Assembly (NCBI GenBank): GCA_020201295.1
Contig: JAIVHA010000021.1
Coordinates: forward strand, 1 to 24,982
Origin: Lysobacteraceae bacterium
GTDB lineage: Bacteria; Pseudomonadota; Gammaproteobacteria; DSM-19610
Reading direction: 5' to 3'
Length of the DNA stretch: 24,982 bases
Numbering within the stretch: the first letter of the stretch is position 1; each line of letters starts with the position of its first letter. The translations under genes and the position numbers were made by a program. Shown here piece after piece: positions 8,079 to 15,246 of this stretch. The notes under the pieces were generated by a model, which saw only the letters and a program-made list of their open reading frames with translations, had not been told where the DNA came from and ran no database searches.

Positions 8079-8545
8079 GCGGTGGCGCGGTGCAGTTCCC
8101 AGCCGTCCAGCGCGCGCAGTAGTTGCTCGGCGTCCTGGCTGGCGCGCAGGTTCTCGCAGAGCTTGCGATCGCTGAACATCCGGGCCAGGGCTGCCAGGAT
8201 TTGCAGGTGCTCGTCAGTGGAGGCCTCGGGCACCACCAGGGCGAACAGCAGGTCCACGGGCTGGTGATCCACGGCGTCATAATCCACGCCGTTCTTCAGG
8301 GTGATGATGGCGCCGACGGGCGCATCGATGCCGGTCATGCGACCGTGGGGAATGGCGACGCCAGTGCCGAGGCCCGTGCTGCCGAGACGTTCCCGGTTGA
8401 GCAGACTGTCGAAGATATCCACTTCCGGGAGGCTGGGTATGCTCGCGGCGAGCAGCCCCGCCAGGGCCTCCAGTACCCGTTTCTTGCTGGCGAGTTCCTG
8501 CTGGCAGACGATGCGATCAGCGGTGAGTAGATGCGTAATATGCAT
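8075..8545 (-). CDS. ptsN: PTS IIA-Ntr regulatory protein
   Basis: A 156-residue EIIA of the fructose/nitrogen family carries the phosphorylated His67 in GTGVAIPHGR and the conserved LVVPEASTDEHLQILA segment. EIIA-Ntr is the regulatory end point of the nitrogen-related PTS, acting on K+ transport, sensor kinases and envelope stress in studied species. It sits between hpf and hprK as in many proteobacteria lacking the enteric npr gene. Its stop overlaps the hprK start as ATGA. Length is normal (E. coli 163). Confidence 0.94.
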   Translation of the reverse strand: MHITHLLTADRIVCQQELASKKRVLEALAGLLAASIPSLPEVDIFDSLLNRERLGSTGLGTGVAIPHGRMTGIDAPVGAIITLKNGVDYDAVDHQPVDLLFALVVPEASTDEHLQILAALARMFSDRKLCENLRASQDAEQLLRALDGWELHRATA

Positions 8546-8559
8546 GACATGCGGCCCGT

Positions 8560-8584
8560 GAGCCCCGTTGTGAAAACAGGGCTC
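8560..8584. other. Intergenic hairpin between hpf and ptsN
   Basis: GAGCCC at 8560-8565 pairs perfectly with GGGCTC at 8579-8584. An inner GTT/AAC pairing follows after one mismatch and closes a short loop. It lies in the 51-base gap between hpf and ptsN and has no T-run on the transcribed strand. A transcript-processing or attenuating hairpin is more likely than a strong terminator. Confidence 0.5.
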
Positions 8585-8596
8585 CTTAGCAAGTGA

Positions 8597-8917
8597 TTAG
8601 AACTGGGTCTTGATGGAACCTTCAGCGCGATGGTGGTCGGTGACCTTTTCCTTGTGCTTCTTCACCTGGCGATCCAGCTTGTCCACCAGGCCGTCGATAG
8701 CGGCATACATGTCTTCTTCGATGGCATCGGCGAACAGGGTGCCACCGCTGATGTGCATGGTGGCTTCCGCCTTGTGACGCAGCTTCTCCACGCCCAGTAC
8801 CACATGGACATCGGTGACATGATCGAAATGCCGTTCCAGGCGGTCGAACTTGCTGTTCACGTACTCACGCAGCGGTTCGGTGATGTCCACATGATGTCCG
8901 GTCAGATTGATGTTCAT
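8597..8917 (-). CDS. hpf: Ribosome hibernation promoting factor (short form)
   Basis: The 106-residue protein begins MNINLTGHHVDIT and ends in a Lys/His-rich helix (VKKHKEKVTDHH), matching short HPF/YfiA-type factors that bind the 30S decoding region and promote 100S dimers in stationary phase. The long-form dimerisation domain is absent. It lies 22 bases downstream of rpoN, the conserved arrangement. The ATG is preceded by an AGGAGT-like Shine-Dalgarno a few bases upstream on the minus strand. Confidence 0.94.
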   Translation of the reverse strand: MNINLTGHHVDITEPLREYVNSKFDRLERHFDHVTDVHVVLGVEKLRHKAEATMHISGGTLFADAIEEDMYAAIDGLVDKLDRQVKKHKEKVTDHHRAEGSIKTQF

Positions 8918-8939
8918 TCAGGTACTCCTCGTCCTTTGC

Positions 8940-10460
8940 CTAAGCCAGGCGTTTGCGTTCATTGGAAGGAGGGATAGACATCGCCTCCCGATACTTTGCC
9001 ACCGTTCGGCGCGCGACATTGATGCCCTGGTCGGCGAGCAGATCGGCGATTTTGCTGTCGCTCAAGGGTTTTACGGTATTTTCAGCCGCCACCAGCTTCT
9101 TGATGATGGCGCGGATGGCGGTGGCGGAACATTCGCCGCCATCGGCGGTGCCCACGTGGCTGGAAAAGAAAAACTTGAACTCGAAAATGCCACGCGGGGT
9201 ATGCATGTATTTCTGGGTGGTGACCCGTGAGATGGTGGACTCGTGCATTTCCACGGTTTCCGCGATGTCGCGCAGCACCAGCGGTTTCATGGCTTCGTCG
9301 CCGTATTCGAAGAAACCATGCTGGCGATCCACGATACAGCGTGCCACCTTGAGCAGGGTTTCATGGCGGCTTTGCAGGCTCTTCAGGAACCAGCGCGCCT
9401 CCTGCAGGTGATTGCGGAGGTAGTTGTTGTCCTCGCTGTTGTCGGCGCGCCGTACCAGGCTGGCGTAGTACTGGTTGATGCGCAGGCGGGGAATGGCGTC
9501 GGTATTCAGTTCCACGACCCATTGACCCTTGCGCTTGGTGACGAAGACATCGGGGACCACATACTGTGCCGCGTTTCTCGCCAGTTGTGAACCCGGACGC
9601 GGGTTCATGGATTGAATGAGCTCGATGACCTGGCGTAATTCCGGTTCCGCCAGCTTCATGCGCCGCATGAGCTGAGTATAGTCCCGATTGGCCAGCAGAT
9701 TCAGGTGTTCGGCGGCGAGCTGGCGCGCTTCCATGACCCAGGGGGTGGCGGGATCCAGCTGGGCGAGCTGAATACCCAGGCATTCCGCGGGGTCGCGCGC
9801 GCCGACCCCGAGGGGATCGAATTGCTGGATGCGGTGCAGTACCGCCTCGACCTCGTCCAGTTCCAGGTCGGCCTCTTCGCCCAGTTCCCGCACCAGGCCC
9901 TGGTGGATATCCTCGATGTCCGTGCCCAGGTAGCCGTCGTCATTGATGGAATCGATGATGGACGTGGCGATCAGGCGGTCCCGGTCGCTGAAGGGGGTCA
10001 GGCCGAGTTGCCACATCAGGTGCTGGTAGAGGTCCTCGGTCTCGCCGCTGTGGGTTTCGAGAAAATCGCGGTTGTCATCGTTGCCGGGCGCGCTGTAGCT
10101 GGTCTGGCCCATGTCACCCATGTCGAAGGTGTCTTCCCAGCTGCTGTCCAGGGCCAGCTCGTCGGGCATGGTGTCTTCGGCCGGGCGTTCCGGCATTTCC
10201 GTTACGGCATCGGTCTCGGCCTTTTGTTCCGAGATCTGCAGTTTCTCGTCGGCGGCGTTGGCATCGGTCAGGGAATCCGCATGGTCGAGATCGTCCATGC
10301 TTTCGCTGTCGGACGGCTCCAGCATCAGGTTGGAATCCAGGACCGTCTGTACCTCCAGTTGCAACTCCAGGGTCGACAACTGCAGCAGGCGGATGGCCTG
10401 TTGCAGCTGCGGAGTCATGGTGAGGTGCTGACCAAGACGTAACTGTATGGATTGCTTCAT
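8940..10460 (-). CDS. rpoN: RNA polymerase sigma-54 factor
   Basis: This is a 506-residue RpoN with all three regions. Region I is Gln/Leu-rich at residues 1-50 (QLRLGQHLTMTPQLQQAIRLL). Region II is acidic, about 50-135. The core-binding and DNA-binding parts include the gammaproteobacterial FKFFFSSHV segment and the RpoN box ARRTVAKYRE at 483-492. It serves promoters needing AAA+ activators, typically nitrogen, motility and carbon functions. It starts 89 bases after lptB; that gap contains a near-consensus sigma-54 promoter (see 10506-10521). No defects are seen. Confidence 0.97.
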   Translation of the reverse strand: MKQSIQLRLGQHLTMTPQLQQAIRLLQLSTLELQLEVQTVLDSNLMLEPSDSESMDDLDHADSLTDANAADEKLQISEQKAETDAVTEMPERPAEDTMPDELALDSSWEDTFDMGDMGQTSYSAPGNDDNRDFLETHSGETEDLYQHLMWQLGLTPFSDRDRLIATSIIDSINDDGYLGTDIEDIHQGLVRELGEEADLELDEVEAVLHRIQQFDPLGVGARDPAECLGIQLAQLDPATPWVMEARQLAAEHLNLLANRDYTQLMRRMKLAEPELRQVIELIQSMNPRPGSQLARNAAQYVVPDVFVTKRKGQWVVELNTDAIPRLRINQYYASLVRRADNSEDNNYLRNHLQEARWFLKSLQSRHETLLKVARCIVDRQHGFFEYGDEAMKPLVLRDIAETVEMHESTISRVTTQKYMHTPRGIFEFKFFFSSHVGTADGGECSATAIRAIIKKLVAAENTVKPLSDSKIADLLADQGINVARRTVAKYREAMSIPPSNERKRLA

Positions 10461-10505
10461 ATTTTAGTTGAAGTCAGCCGGAGATGTCGCATGAGGCGAT
10501 TCTAC

Positions 10506-10521
10506 TGCATAGTTCGTGCCA
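10506..10521 (-). promoter_or_regulatory. Predicted sigma-54 (-24/-12) promoter driving rpoN
   Basis: On the minus strand the sequence reads TGGCACG, four bases, ATGC, A. Against the consensus TGGCACG-N4-TTGC-W only the first T of the -12 element differs. GG and GC are exactly ten bases apart, as required. The predicted start of transcription is about 36 bases upstream of the rpoN ATG at 10460. The site lies in the non-coding gap between lptB and rpoN and points at rpoN, suggesting autoregulation. No bacterial enhancer-binding protein is encoded nearby. Confidence 0.65.
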
Positions 10522-10549
10522 TTGGGAGGGGTAGATGGTGTTACGAGGG

Positions 10550-11275
10550 TCACAGCCGGAATTGGTCGCCCAGGTAGACTTCCCGCACCTGGCGGTCGGC
10601 GAGGATGGCCTCGGGCGGGCCTGTGGCGATCACCTGTCCGGAGCCCATGATGTAGGCCCGGCCGCAGATGCCCAGGGTCTCGCGCACATTATGGTCCGTG
10701 ATCAGGATGCCGATGCCACGCTCGCTCAGGTGACGGATAATGCGCTGGATATCCACCACGGAAATGGGGTCCACGCCGGCGAAGGGTTCGTCGAGCAGGA
10801 TGAAGCGCGGTTCCGCCGCCAGGGCGCGGGCGATCTCCACCCGCCGGCGCTCGCCGCCGGACAGGCTCACCCCGGCCTGGTCGCGCAGATGACCCACGTG
10901 CAGTTCCAGCAGCAGTTCCTCCAGGCGTTCCTCGCGGGCGCGGCGATCCAGCCCCGGGCGGGTCTCCAGCACCGCCATCAGGTTCTCGGCCACGGTCAGC
11001 TTGCGGAAGATGGAAGGTTCCTGGGGCAGGTAGCCGACGCCGGCGCGGGCGCGGGCATGCATGGGCTTGCGGGTCAGGTCCTGGTCGTCCAGGTGAATGC
11101 TGCCGGCATCACAGGGCACCAGGCCGACGATCATATAGAAGCAGGTGGTCTTGCCCGCGCCATTGGGACCCAGCAGGCCGACCACCTCGCCACTGCGTAC
11201 CTCGAGGCTCACATCGCCGACCACTTGGCGCGACTGATAGCGTTTCCCCAGTTGTTGGGCGCGCAGCAGGCTCAT
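10550..11275 (-). CDS. lptB: LPS export ABC transporter ATP-binding protein
   Basis: The 241-residue ATPase equals the E. coli length. Walker A GPNGAGKT is at 36-43, the signature LSGGE at 138-142, Walker B ending LLDEP at 160-164, and the switch histidine in ITDHNVRE. LptB2 with LptFG drives lipopolysaccharide extraction from the inner membrane. The ATG at 11275 overlaps the authentic lptA stop as ATGA. That fixes the start and also shows the correct end of the damaged lptA. A longer in-frame extension was rejected because it runs antisense-like through lptA. Confidence 0.96.
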   Translation of the reverse strand: MSLLRAQQLGKRYQSRQVVGDVSLEVRSGEVVGLLGPNGAGKTTCFYMIVGLVPCDAGSIHLDDQDLTRKPMHARARAGVGYLPQEPSIFRKLTVAENLMAVLETRPGLDRRAREERLEELLLELHVGHLRDQAGVSLSGGERRRVEIARALAAEPRFILLDEPFAGVDPISVVDIQRIIRHLSERGIGILITDHNVRETLGICGRAYIMGSGQVIATGPPEAILADRQVREVYLGDQFRL

Positions 11276-11612
11276 TCGCTGGCTTGCCCCTCGGTGCTGG
11301 GTCTGGGTTGCAGGATTATGCGCACCCGCTGGCCCCCTTCCGGGTCTCGGTGGCCGGCTTGCCCAGCAGGATGACCCGATCCAGGTTGGCGCCATCCTGG
11401 TACACGGTCATGTGCTCGCCGGTGAGCACCAGGGTGCCCTGGGTGACCCGAACGTTGCCGATGTAGATGCTGATGCCTTTCTGGTCGTCCAGCTCGGCCT
11501 GGTCGGATTCGATATACATGGGTTGCTCGCGGTCGCTGGACAGGGCCCAGGATGGCAGCGGCAGGCACAAGCACAGCAGTAACAGGCAGTGTTCAGGGTT
11601 TGCGCGGTTCAT
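11272..11612 (-). pseudogene. lptA: lptA, periplasmic LPS bridge protein, with frameshifting internal deletion
   Basis: LptA forms the periplasmic bridge between LptC and LptD. From the ATG at 11612 (GAGGT six bases upstream, overlapping lptC) the frame gives a signal peptide ending near PSWALS, then the family's IESDQAELDDQKGISIYIGNV and TQGTLVLTGEHM segments up to LLGKPAT. It then shifts into a short unrelated tail that stops at 11316. The authentic C-terminus (GGQRVRIILQPR, then 8 residues) is present in another frame and ends at 11272 with the ATGA overlap to lptB. Compared with E. coli LptA (185 residues), about 65 residues of the middle are missing, with the junction near 11335-11352. 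As written this is non-functional; a sequence or assembly error is plausible because lptA is normally essential. Confidence 0.85.
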
Positions 11613-12171
11613 GTACACCTCGTACCTCGGAAAGCAGTTCCATGCGGCCCTCGCCCAGCCAGCCGCGCATGCCGATTGCCGTCACATCCCAGCCCGTGCC
11701 CAGGAACCTGACCGGCAGGTCGGTCTCCACGTATTCGTCATCGGGCAGCGCCAGCAGTTCCTCGGTGAGCATGGTCATGGGCGCCACCTCGGCCGTGGCC
11801 ACGCGCTCTACCACCACCTCGCGCTGCAGGCGCACCTGTTCCCCGGCGGGACCGATCCAGGCGAAGCGGGCGCTGATCTGCCAGTCCGGCGCCTGTGGCC
11901 GGTAGATTTCCATGTAGGGCTCGTCCACCTCGGCGGTGTCGTCGTCGGGATAATGCTCCAGGTGCGTGCCCTGGACACGATGCTTCGGTTGCCCGGTCTC
12001 GTCCATGGCCAGCAGGATGAAATCATCCAGGAAAAAATCCGGCCGGTGTACCCGGGCGCGGTCCTCCGCCTCACCGCTGAGTTGCACCTCGCTCAACAGC
12101 CACCAACTGAGCACGGCGGTGCCCAGCAGAACGGCGATCAGCAACAGGTTACGGCGGCGGCGCAGGTGCAT
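11593..12171 (-). CDS. lptC: LPS export ABC transporter periplasmic protein LptC
   Basis: The 192-residue protein (E. coli 191) has a basic N-terminus (MHLRRRRN), one transmembrane anchor at about residues 9-26, and a periplasmic beta-jellyroll domain. Conserved features include PDFFLDDF, HRVQGTHLEHYPDDDTAEVDEP and a C-terminal region ending LLSEVRG. LptC passes LPS from LptB2FG to LptA. The gene overlaps lptA by about 20 bases. Unlike the usual close packing, it is separated from kdsC by 265 bases of nested repeats. Confidence 0.92.
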   Translation of the reverse strand: MHLRRRRNLLLIAVLLGTAVLSWWLLSEVQLSGEAEDRARVHRPDFFLDDFILLAMDETGQPKHRVQGTHLEHYPDDDTAEVDEPYMEIYRPQAPDWQISARFAWIGPAGEQVRLQREVVVERVATAEVAPMTMLTEELLALPDDEYVETDLPVRFLGTGWDVTAIGMRGWLGEGRMELLSEVRGVHEPRKP

Positions 12172-12194
12172 CTAATGGGTCTCTGAATGTCGGA

Positions 12195-12408
12195 TTCACC
12201 GCAAAGGCGCAAAGGACGCGGAGAACAACGGAATTGGGTATCCCGTCATTCCCGCGAATGCGGGAATCCATGGACTGTAAACCACTGGATTCCCGCATTC
12301 GCGGGAATGACGTGACTCGTAATACTGACTCCTGAGTAAGCTCATGCCGCATGTGTCTTTTAACCATCATCCCGGTTTTCTTGGCGTTCTTTGCGCCTTT
12401 GCGGTGAA
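12195..12408. repeat. Nested inverted repeats: outer family D arms around an inner family C pair
   Basis: The kdsC-lptC gap is filled by two concentric inverted repeats. The outer arms are 12195-12225 and 12378-12408, with a perfect 20-base core (TTCACCGCAAAGGCGCAAAG, 12195-12214, against its complement at 12389-12408) and weaker matching inward. The inner arms are 12244-12270 and 12286-12312, 27 bases each and perfectly complementary, built on an ATTCCCGCGAATGCGGGAAT palindrome. The outer family recurs around another hairpin at 18987-19143. No coding capacity is evident in this gap. Confidence 0.9.
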
Positions 12409-12436
12409 GCATTCTGTCTTTTGGGGCAGGTCACGA

Positions 12437-12961
12437 TCACCCCAGATACTTCGCCATCTCTTCGTCCAGCTTGCCCATGGCTTCGAGCAGCATTTCGCAG
12501 ACGTCGCGGCCGGCGCCGCGGCCGCCGCCGCTGGGGGTTTGCCAGTGGGCGTGTTTCTTTACCAGCGGATGGGCGTCCTGCACGGCGATGGCCAGGCCCA
12601 CCTGGCGCATGACCGGCAGGTCGACCACGTCATCGCCCACGTAGGCCACCTGGTCCGCGGACAGATCCATTTCCGCCAGCAGTTCGCGGAAGGCTTCCGT
12701 CTTGTCGTGCTGGCCCTGATAGAGCCGGCTCACGCCCAGGTTGGCCATGCGGTGCTTGACCACTTCGGAGGTCCGGCCGGTGATGATGGCCACCTCCATG
12801 CCGTGGCTGAGCAGCATCTTGATGCCGTGACCGTCGCGGGAATGAAAGGCCTTGTATTCCTGGCCGTCATCGCCGAGGAACAGGCTGCCATCGGTGAGTA
12901 CGCCATCCACATCGAAGATGAGCAGGCGGATGCGGGCGGCTTTTTCCAGTAGGTCCTTCAT
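12437..12961 (-). CDS. kdsC: KdsC, 3-deoxy-D-manno-octulosonate 8-phosphate phosphatase
   Basis: KdsC removes phosphate from Kdo-8-phosphate, the last precursor step before CMP-Kdo. This HAD-superfamily enzyme of 174 residues shows motif I DVDGVLTDG (17-25), motif II ITGRTS, and motif IV GDDVVDLPVM. Length matches the tetrameric KdsC family (E. coli 188). I chose the ATG at 12961 because the protein then begins MKDLLEKAARIRLLIFDVDG, the usual short lead; a TTG at 12994 would add 11 residues. REP-like repeats separate it from kdsD (upstream) and lptC (downstream). Confidence 0.94.
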   Translation of the reverse strand: MKDLLEKAARIRLLIFDVDGVLTDGSLFLGDDGQEYKAFHSRDGHGIKMLLSHGMEVAIITGRTSEVVKHRMANLGVSRLYQGQHDKTEAFRELLAEMDLSADQVAYVGDDVVDLPVMRQVGLAIAVQDAHPLVKKHAHWQTPSGGGRGAGRDVCEMLLEAMGKLDEEMAKYLG

Positions 12962-13012
12962 ATCAATTCCAGGGAGGTCGGTTTGTGTATCCAATCATTG
13001 CAAAATTTCGCC

Positions 13013-13079
13013 TGTAGGAGCGGCCTCTGGCCGCGAACCGGGAAAACAGGCCAGTTCGCGGCCAGAGGCCGCTCCTACA
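13013..13079. repeat. REP-like inverted pair, family B (TGTAGGAGCGGCC)
   Basis: Arms at 13013-13038 and 13054-13079 are 26-base perfect reverse complements with a 15-base spacer. Each arm begins with the GTAG signature and contains its own small palindrome (GCGGCCTCTGGCCGC). The pair lies between kdsD and kdsC, genes that are normally adjacent, so it appears to have been inserted into the operon. Confidence 0.9.
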
Positions 13080-13100
13080 AGCCCGCTACCAGTACAGTCC

Positions 13101-13907
13101 TCATACCACGCCGGCACGCAACAGGTCGTGCATGTTGAGGGCACCGACGGGTTCTTGCTGTGCATTGACCACGATCAGGCCGTTGATCTTCTTGCTGTCC
13201 ATGACCTGTAGCGCCTCTGCCGCGAGGACCCCGGGCTGGATGGTCCTGGGATCGCGGGTCATGACTTCGTGGATGGGCGTGGTGTGGATGTCCAGGCCCC
13301 GGTCCAGGGTGCGGCGCAGGTCGCCGTCGGTGAACAGGCCGGTGAGCTTGCCCTGGCTGTCCACCACGGCGGTCATGCCCAGGCGCTTGGCGGTCATCTC
13401 CAGCAGGGCATCGCGCAGGGAAGTGTCCTCCCGTACCCGGGGGATGGCGTCGCCGGTGTGCATGATGTCATCGATGAGCAGCAGCAGGCGCCGGCCCAGC
13501 ACCCCGGCGGGGTGGGAGCGGGCGAAGTCATCGGCGGTGAAGCCGCGCGCGTCCAGCAGGGAGATGGCCAGGGCATCGCCCATGACCAGGGCGGCGGTGG
13601 TGCTGGAGGTGGGGGCCAGGCCCAGTGGGCAGGCCTCTTTCTCCACGCCCACGTCCAGGTTCACCGTGGCGGCGCGCGCCAGGGTGGAGTGTGGCTTCCC
13701 GGTGAGGGCGATGAGTGGCACATCGAGGCGCTTGATGATGGGCAGGATGGTGAGGATCTCCGCCGTCTCGCCGGAATTGGACAGGGCCAGGACCACATCC
13801 TTGGGCGTGATCATGCCCAGGTCGCCGTGACTGGCCTCGCCGGGATGGACAAAGAAGGCCGGGGTGCCGGTACTGGCCAGGGTGGCGGCGATCTTGTTGC
13901 CGATGTG
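13101..13907 (-). pseudogene. kdsD: kdsD, D-arabinose 5-phosphate isomerase, N-terminal third of the SIS domain deleted
   Basis: KdsD converts ribulose-5-phosphate to arabinose-5-phosphate, the entry step to Kdo. From HIGNKIAATLASTGTP (13907 downward) to the final HDLLRAGVV the match to E. coli KdsD is close and full: the rest of the SIS domain, then two CBS domains (IMHTGDAIP... and VMTRDPR...). Everything corresponding to E. coli residues 1-61 is missing, including catalytic Lys59 of the GKSG motif. Upstream the sequence runs directly into yrbG in another frame. About 268 codons remain. The first ATG in frame (13814) lies even further inside and overlaps the read-through stop of yrbG. As written the enzyme cannot be active; check for a gutQ-like paralogue or an assembly error. 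Confidence 0.88.
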
Positions 13908-14842
13908 TAGCCGCCATAGCAGGCGAGCAGGAAGGCCCCCTCGAAGCGCTTGATATGGCCGTGCCCGCGCACGCCATAGGACAGCACCAGCAACAGCAGG
14001 GTCAGGCCGATCATGACGGGAAAGTCGCGTGTCACCACCGACGGGTCGATGGCGGCGGGATAGATCAGGCCCGGCAGGCCCAGTACCGCCAGCAGGTTGA
14101 ACATGTTCGAGCCGATGACGTTGCCGATGGCGATGTCATGTTCGCCCTTGAGGGCACTCATCACCGAGGCGGCCAGTTCCGGCAGGCTGGTGCCGATGGC
14201 GACGATGGTCAGGCCGATGACCAGGTCGCTGACCCCCAGGGCATGGGCAATCTCCACCGAACCCCATACCAGCATGCGCGAGCTGACCATCAGCACGACC
14301 AGGCCCAGCAGGGTCCACAGCAGAGCCTTGCCGGTGCTCAGGTCGCGTGGGATCTCGGTGTCGAATTCGCCGATCATGGGCTCGGTCTGCTGGGAGCGCA
14401 GGCCCAGCCAGACCACCCCGGCGGCCAGTACGAACATGCCACCGACCAGGATCCCGCCGTCCATGAAGCCAAGGTGGTTGTCCCACAGCAGCAGCAGGGC
14501 GACCAGCATGATGGTCAGCAGGATGGGGAACTCGCGGCGCAGGATCTGGGAGTTCACCTGCAGGGGGGCAATGATCGCGGTGAGGCCGAGGATGAGGGCG
14601 ACGTTGGTGATGTTGGAACCCAGGGCATTGCCCACGGCGAGACCGGGATTTCCCTGCAGGGCGGCCACGATGGACACCAGGATCTCCGGCGCCGAGGTGC
14701 CGAAGCCGACGATGGTCAGGCCGATGATCAGCGGCGACACGCCCAGGTTGCGGGCGGTGGCGGCGGCGCCGGTGACAAAGCGGTTCGCGCCCCAGACGAG
14801 CAGGGCGAAGCCGATGATGATTACGAGCAATTCTATCCACAT
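13811..14842 (-). CDS. yrbG: CaCA-family Na+/Ca2+ antiporter YrbG, C-terminus replaced by out-of-frame kdsD sequence
   Basis: This calcium/sodium:proton antiporter-like membrane protein has about ten hydrophobic segments and the two inverted alpha-repeat motifs of the family: GFGTSAPEILVS with GNALGSNITN near residues 47-79, and AIGTSLPELAASV with GNVIGSNMFN near 217-249. Homology runs to FEGAFLLACYGGY at about residue 312 (13907). The last 31 residues of the reading frame are kdsD sequence read in the wrong frame, ending at 13811. Compared with E. coli YrbG (325 residues), perhaps the final 10-15 native residues are lost, so most of the transporter is intact. It is the first gene of the minus-strand kds-lpt-rpoN cluster. 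Confidence 0.88.
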   Translation of the reverse strand: MWIELLVIIIGFALLVWGANRFVTGAAATARNLGVSPLIIGLTIVGFGTSAPEILVSIVAALQGNPGLAVGNALGSNITNVALILGLTAIIAPLQVNSQILRREFPILLTIMLVALLLLWDNHLGFMDGGILVGGMFVLAAGVVWLGLRSQQTEPMIGEFDTEIPRDLSTGKALLWTLLGLVVLMVSSRMLVWGSVEIAHALGVSDLVIGLTIVAIGTSLPELAASVMSALKGEHDIAIGNVIGSNMFNLLAVLGLPGLIYPAAIDPSVVTRDFPVMIGLTLLLLVLSYGVRGHGHIKRFEGAFLLACYGGYTSATRSPPPWPVPAPRPSLSIPARPVTATWA

Positions 14843-14923
14843 AGGGGCGCTATCTTACAGCCGGGGCTCATATAAAAACATGATGCCAGTATCAGGGATG
14901 CCGCGCGAAACCCGGTCGGGGTG

Positions 14924-15109
14924 TCAGGTGGACTGGGTGCGTTCCGCGCCGCAACGTGCGCAGCGAAAGCGCGTCACCAGTTTGCCGGTCTTGACGTCGA
15001 AGGGGGTGCCAGGCACGGACTGCCATTGGTGAAACCCGCGCTTGCAGAGGGTGTTTCCCGGGTTGCGCTTTGCGGCCGTGGGTTTTTTGAAGGGGATGAT
15101 ATTGCTCAT
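14924..15109 (-). CDS. Small zinc-ribbon-like protein
   Basis: A 61-residue basic protein starts MSNIIPFKKP. It carries Cys22 and His27 in LCKRGFHQW and a C-x2-C pair at Cys50/Cys53 in FRCARCGAERT, a plausible single zinc site. I chose the ATG at 15109 because it leaves a compact protein with conserved-looking ends; the longer reading frame upstream runs through the mla promoter region. It sits divergently from mlaF. I do not recognise a named function; the C/H...CxxCG pattern resembles small proteins of the DUF1660 kind, which is only an impression. Confidence 0.65.
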   Translation of the reverse strand: MSNIIPFKKPTAAKRNPGNTLCKRGFHQWQSVPGTPFDVKTGKLVTRFRCARCGAERTQST

Positions 15110-15157
15110 GCAGGCACGCCGGATCGTCAAACTGACGCCATCATACCCTGCCATCCG

Positions 15158-15214
15158 GGTGCCGCAACAGTCGTTCCGGGTAGGTTTGCGGCACCGCGGC
15201 GGACACGGTACAGT
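15158..15214 (+). promoter_or_regulatory. Inverted repeat overlapping a candidate promoter for the mla operon
   Basis: GGTGCCGCAA (15158-15167) and TTGCGGCACC (15186-15195) form a perfect 10-base inverted repeat with an 18-base spacer. The right arm overlaps a possible -35 (TTGCGG, 15186-15191), which lies 17 bases before a possible -10 (TACAGT, 15209-15214). Transcription would start about 25 bases before the mlaF ATG. The dyad could be an operator or a leader hairpin. The -35 matches the consensus at only three positions. Confidence 0.4.
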
Positions 15215-15246
15215 GCGCGCTGATTTCCCCGGAAACCCAGCCGACC

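Noticed and set aside
12172..12436. A small protein gene in the kdsC-lptC gap
   Set aside because: The only open frame (12149-12412 minus) is built from repeat DNA and runs into lptC; it has no domain and no ribosome-binding site.
13101..13814. kdsD annotated as a 237-residue protein starting at the internal ATG 13814
   Set aside because: Close KdsD homology continues upstream to 13907, so this ATG is internal and the overlap with the yrbG read-through stop is coincidental.
13528..13977. A 149-codon minus-strand frame spanning the yrbG/kdsD junction
   Set aside because: It is a third frame through kdsD with no homology; both genuine frames (yrbG and kdsD) are recognised on either side.
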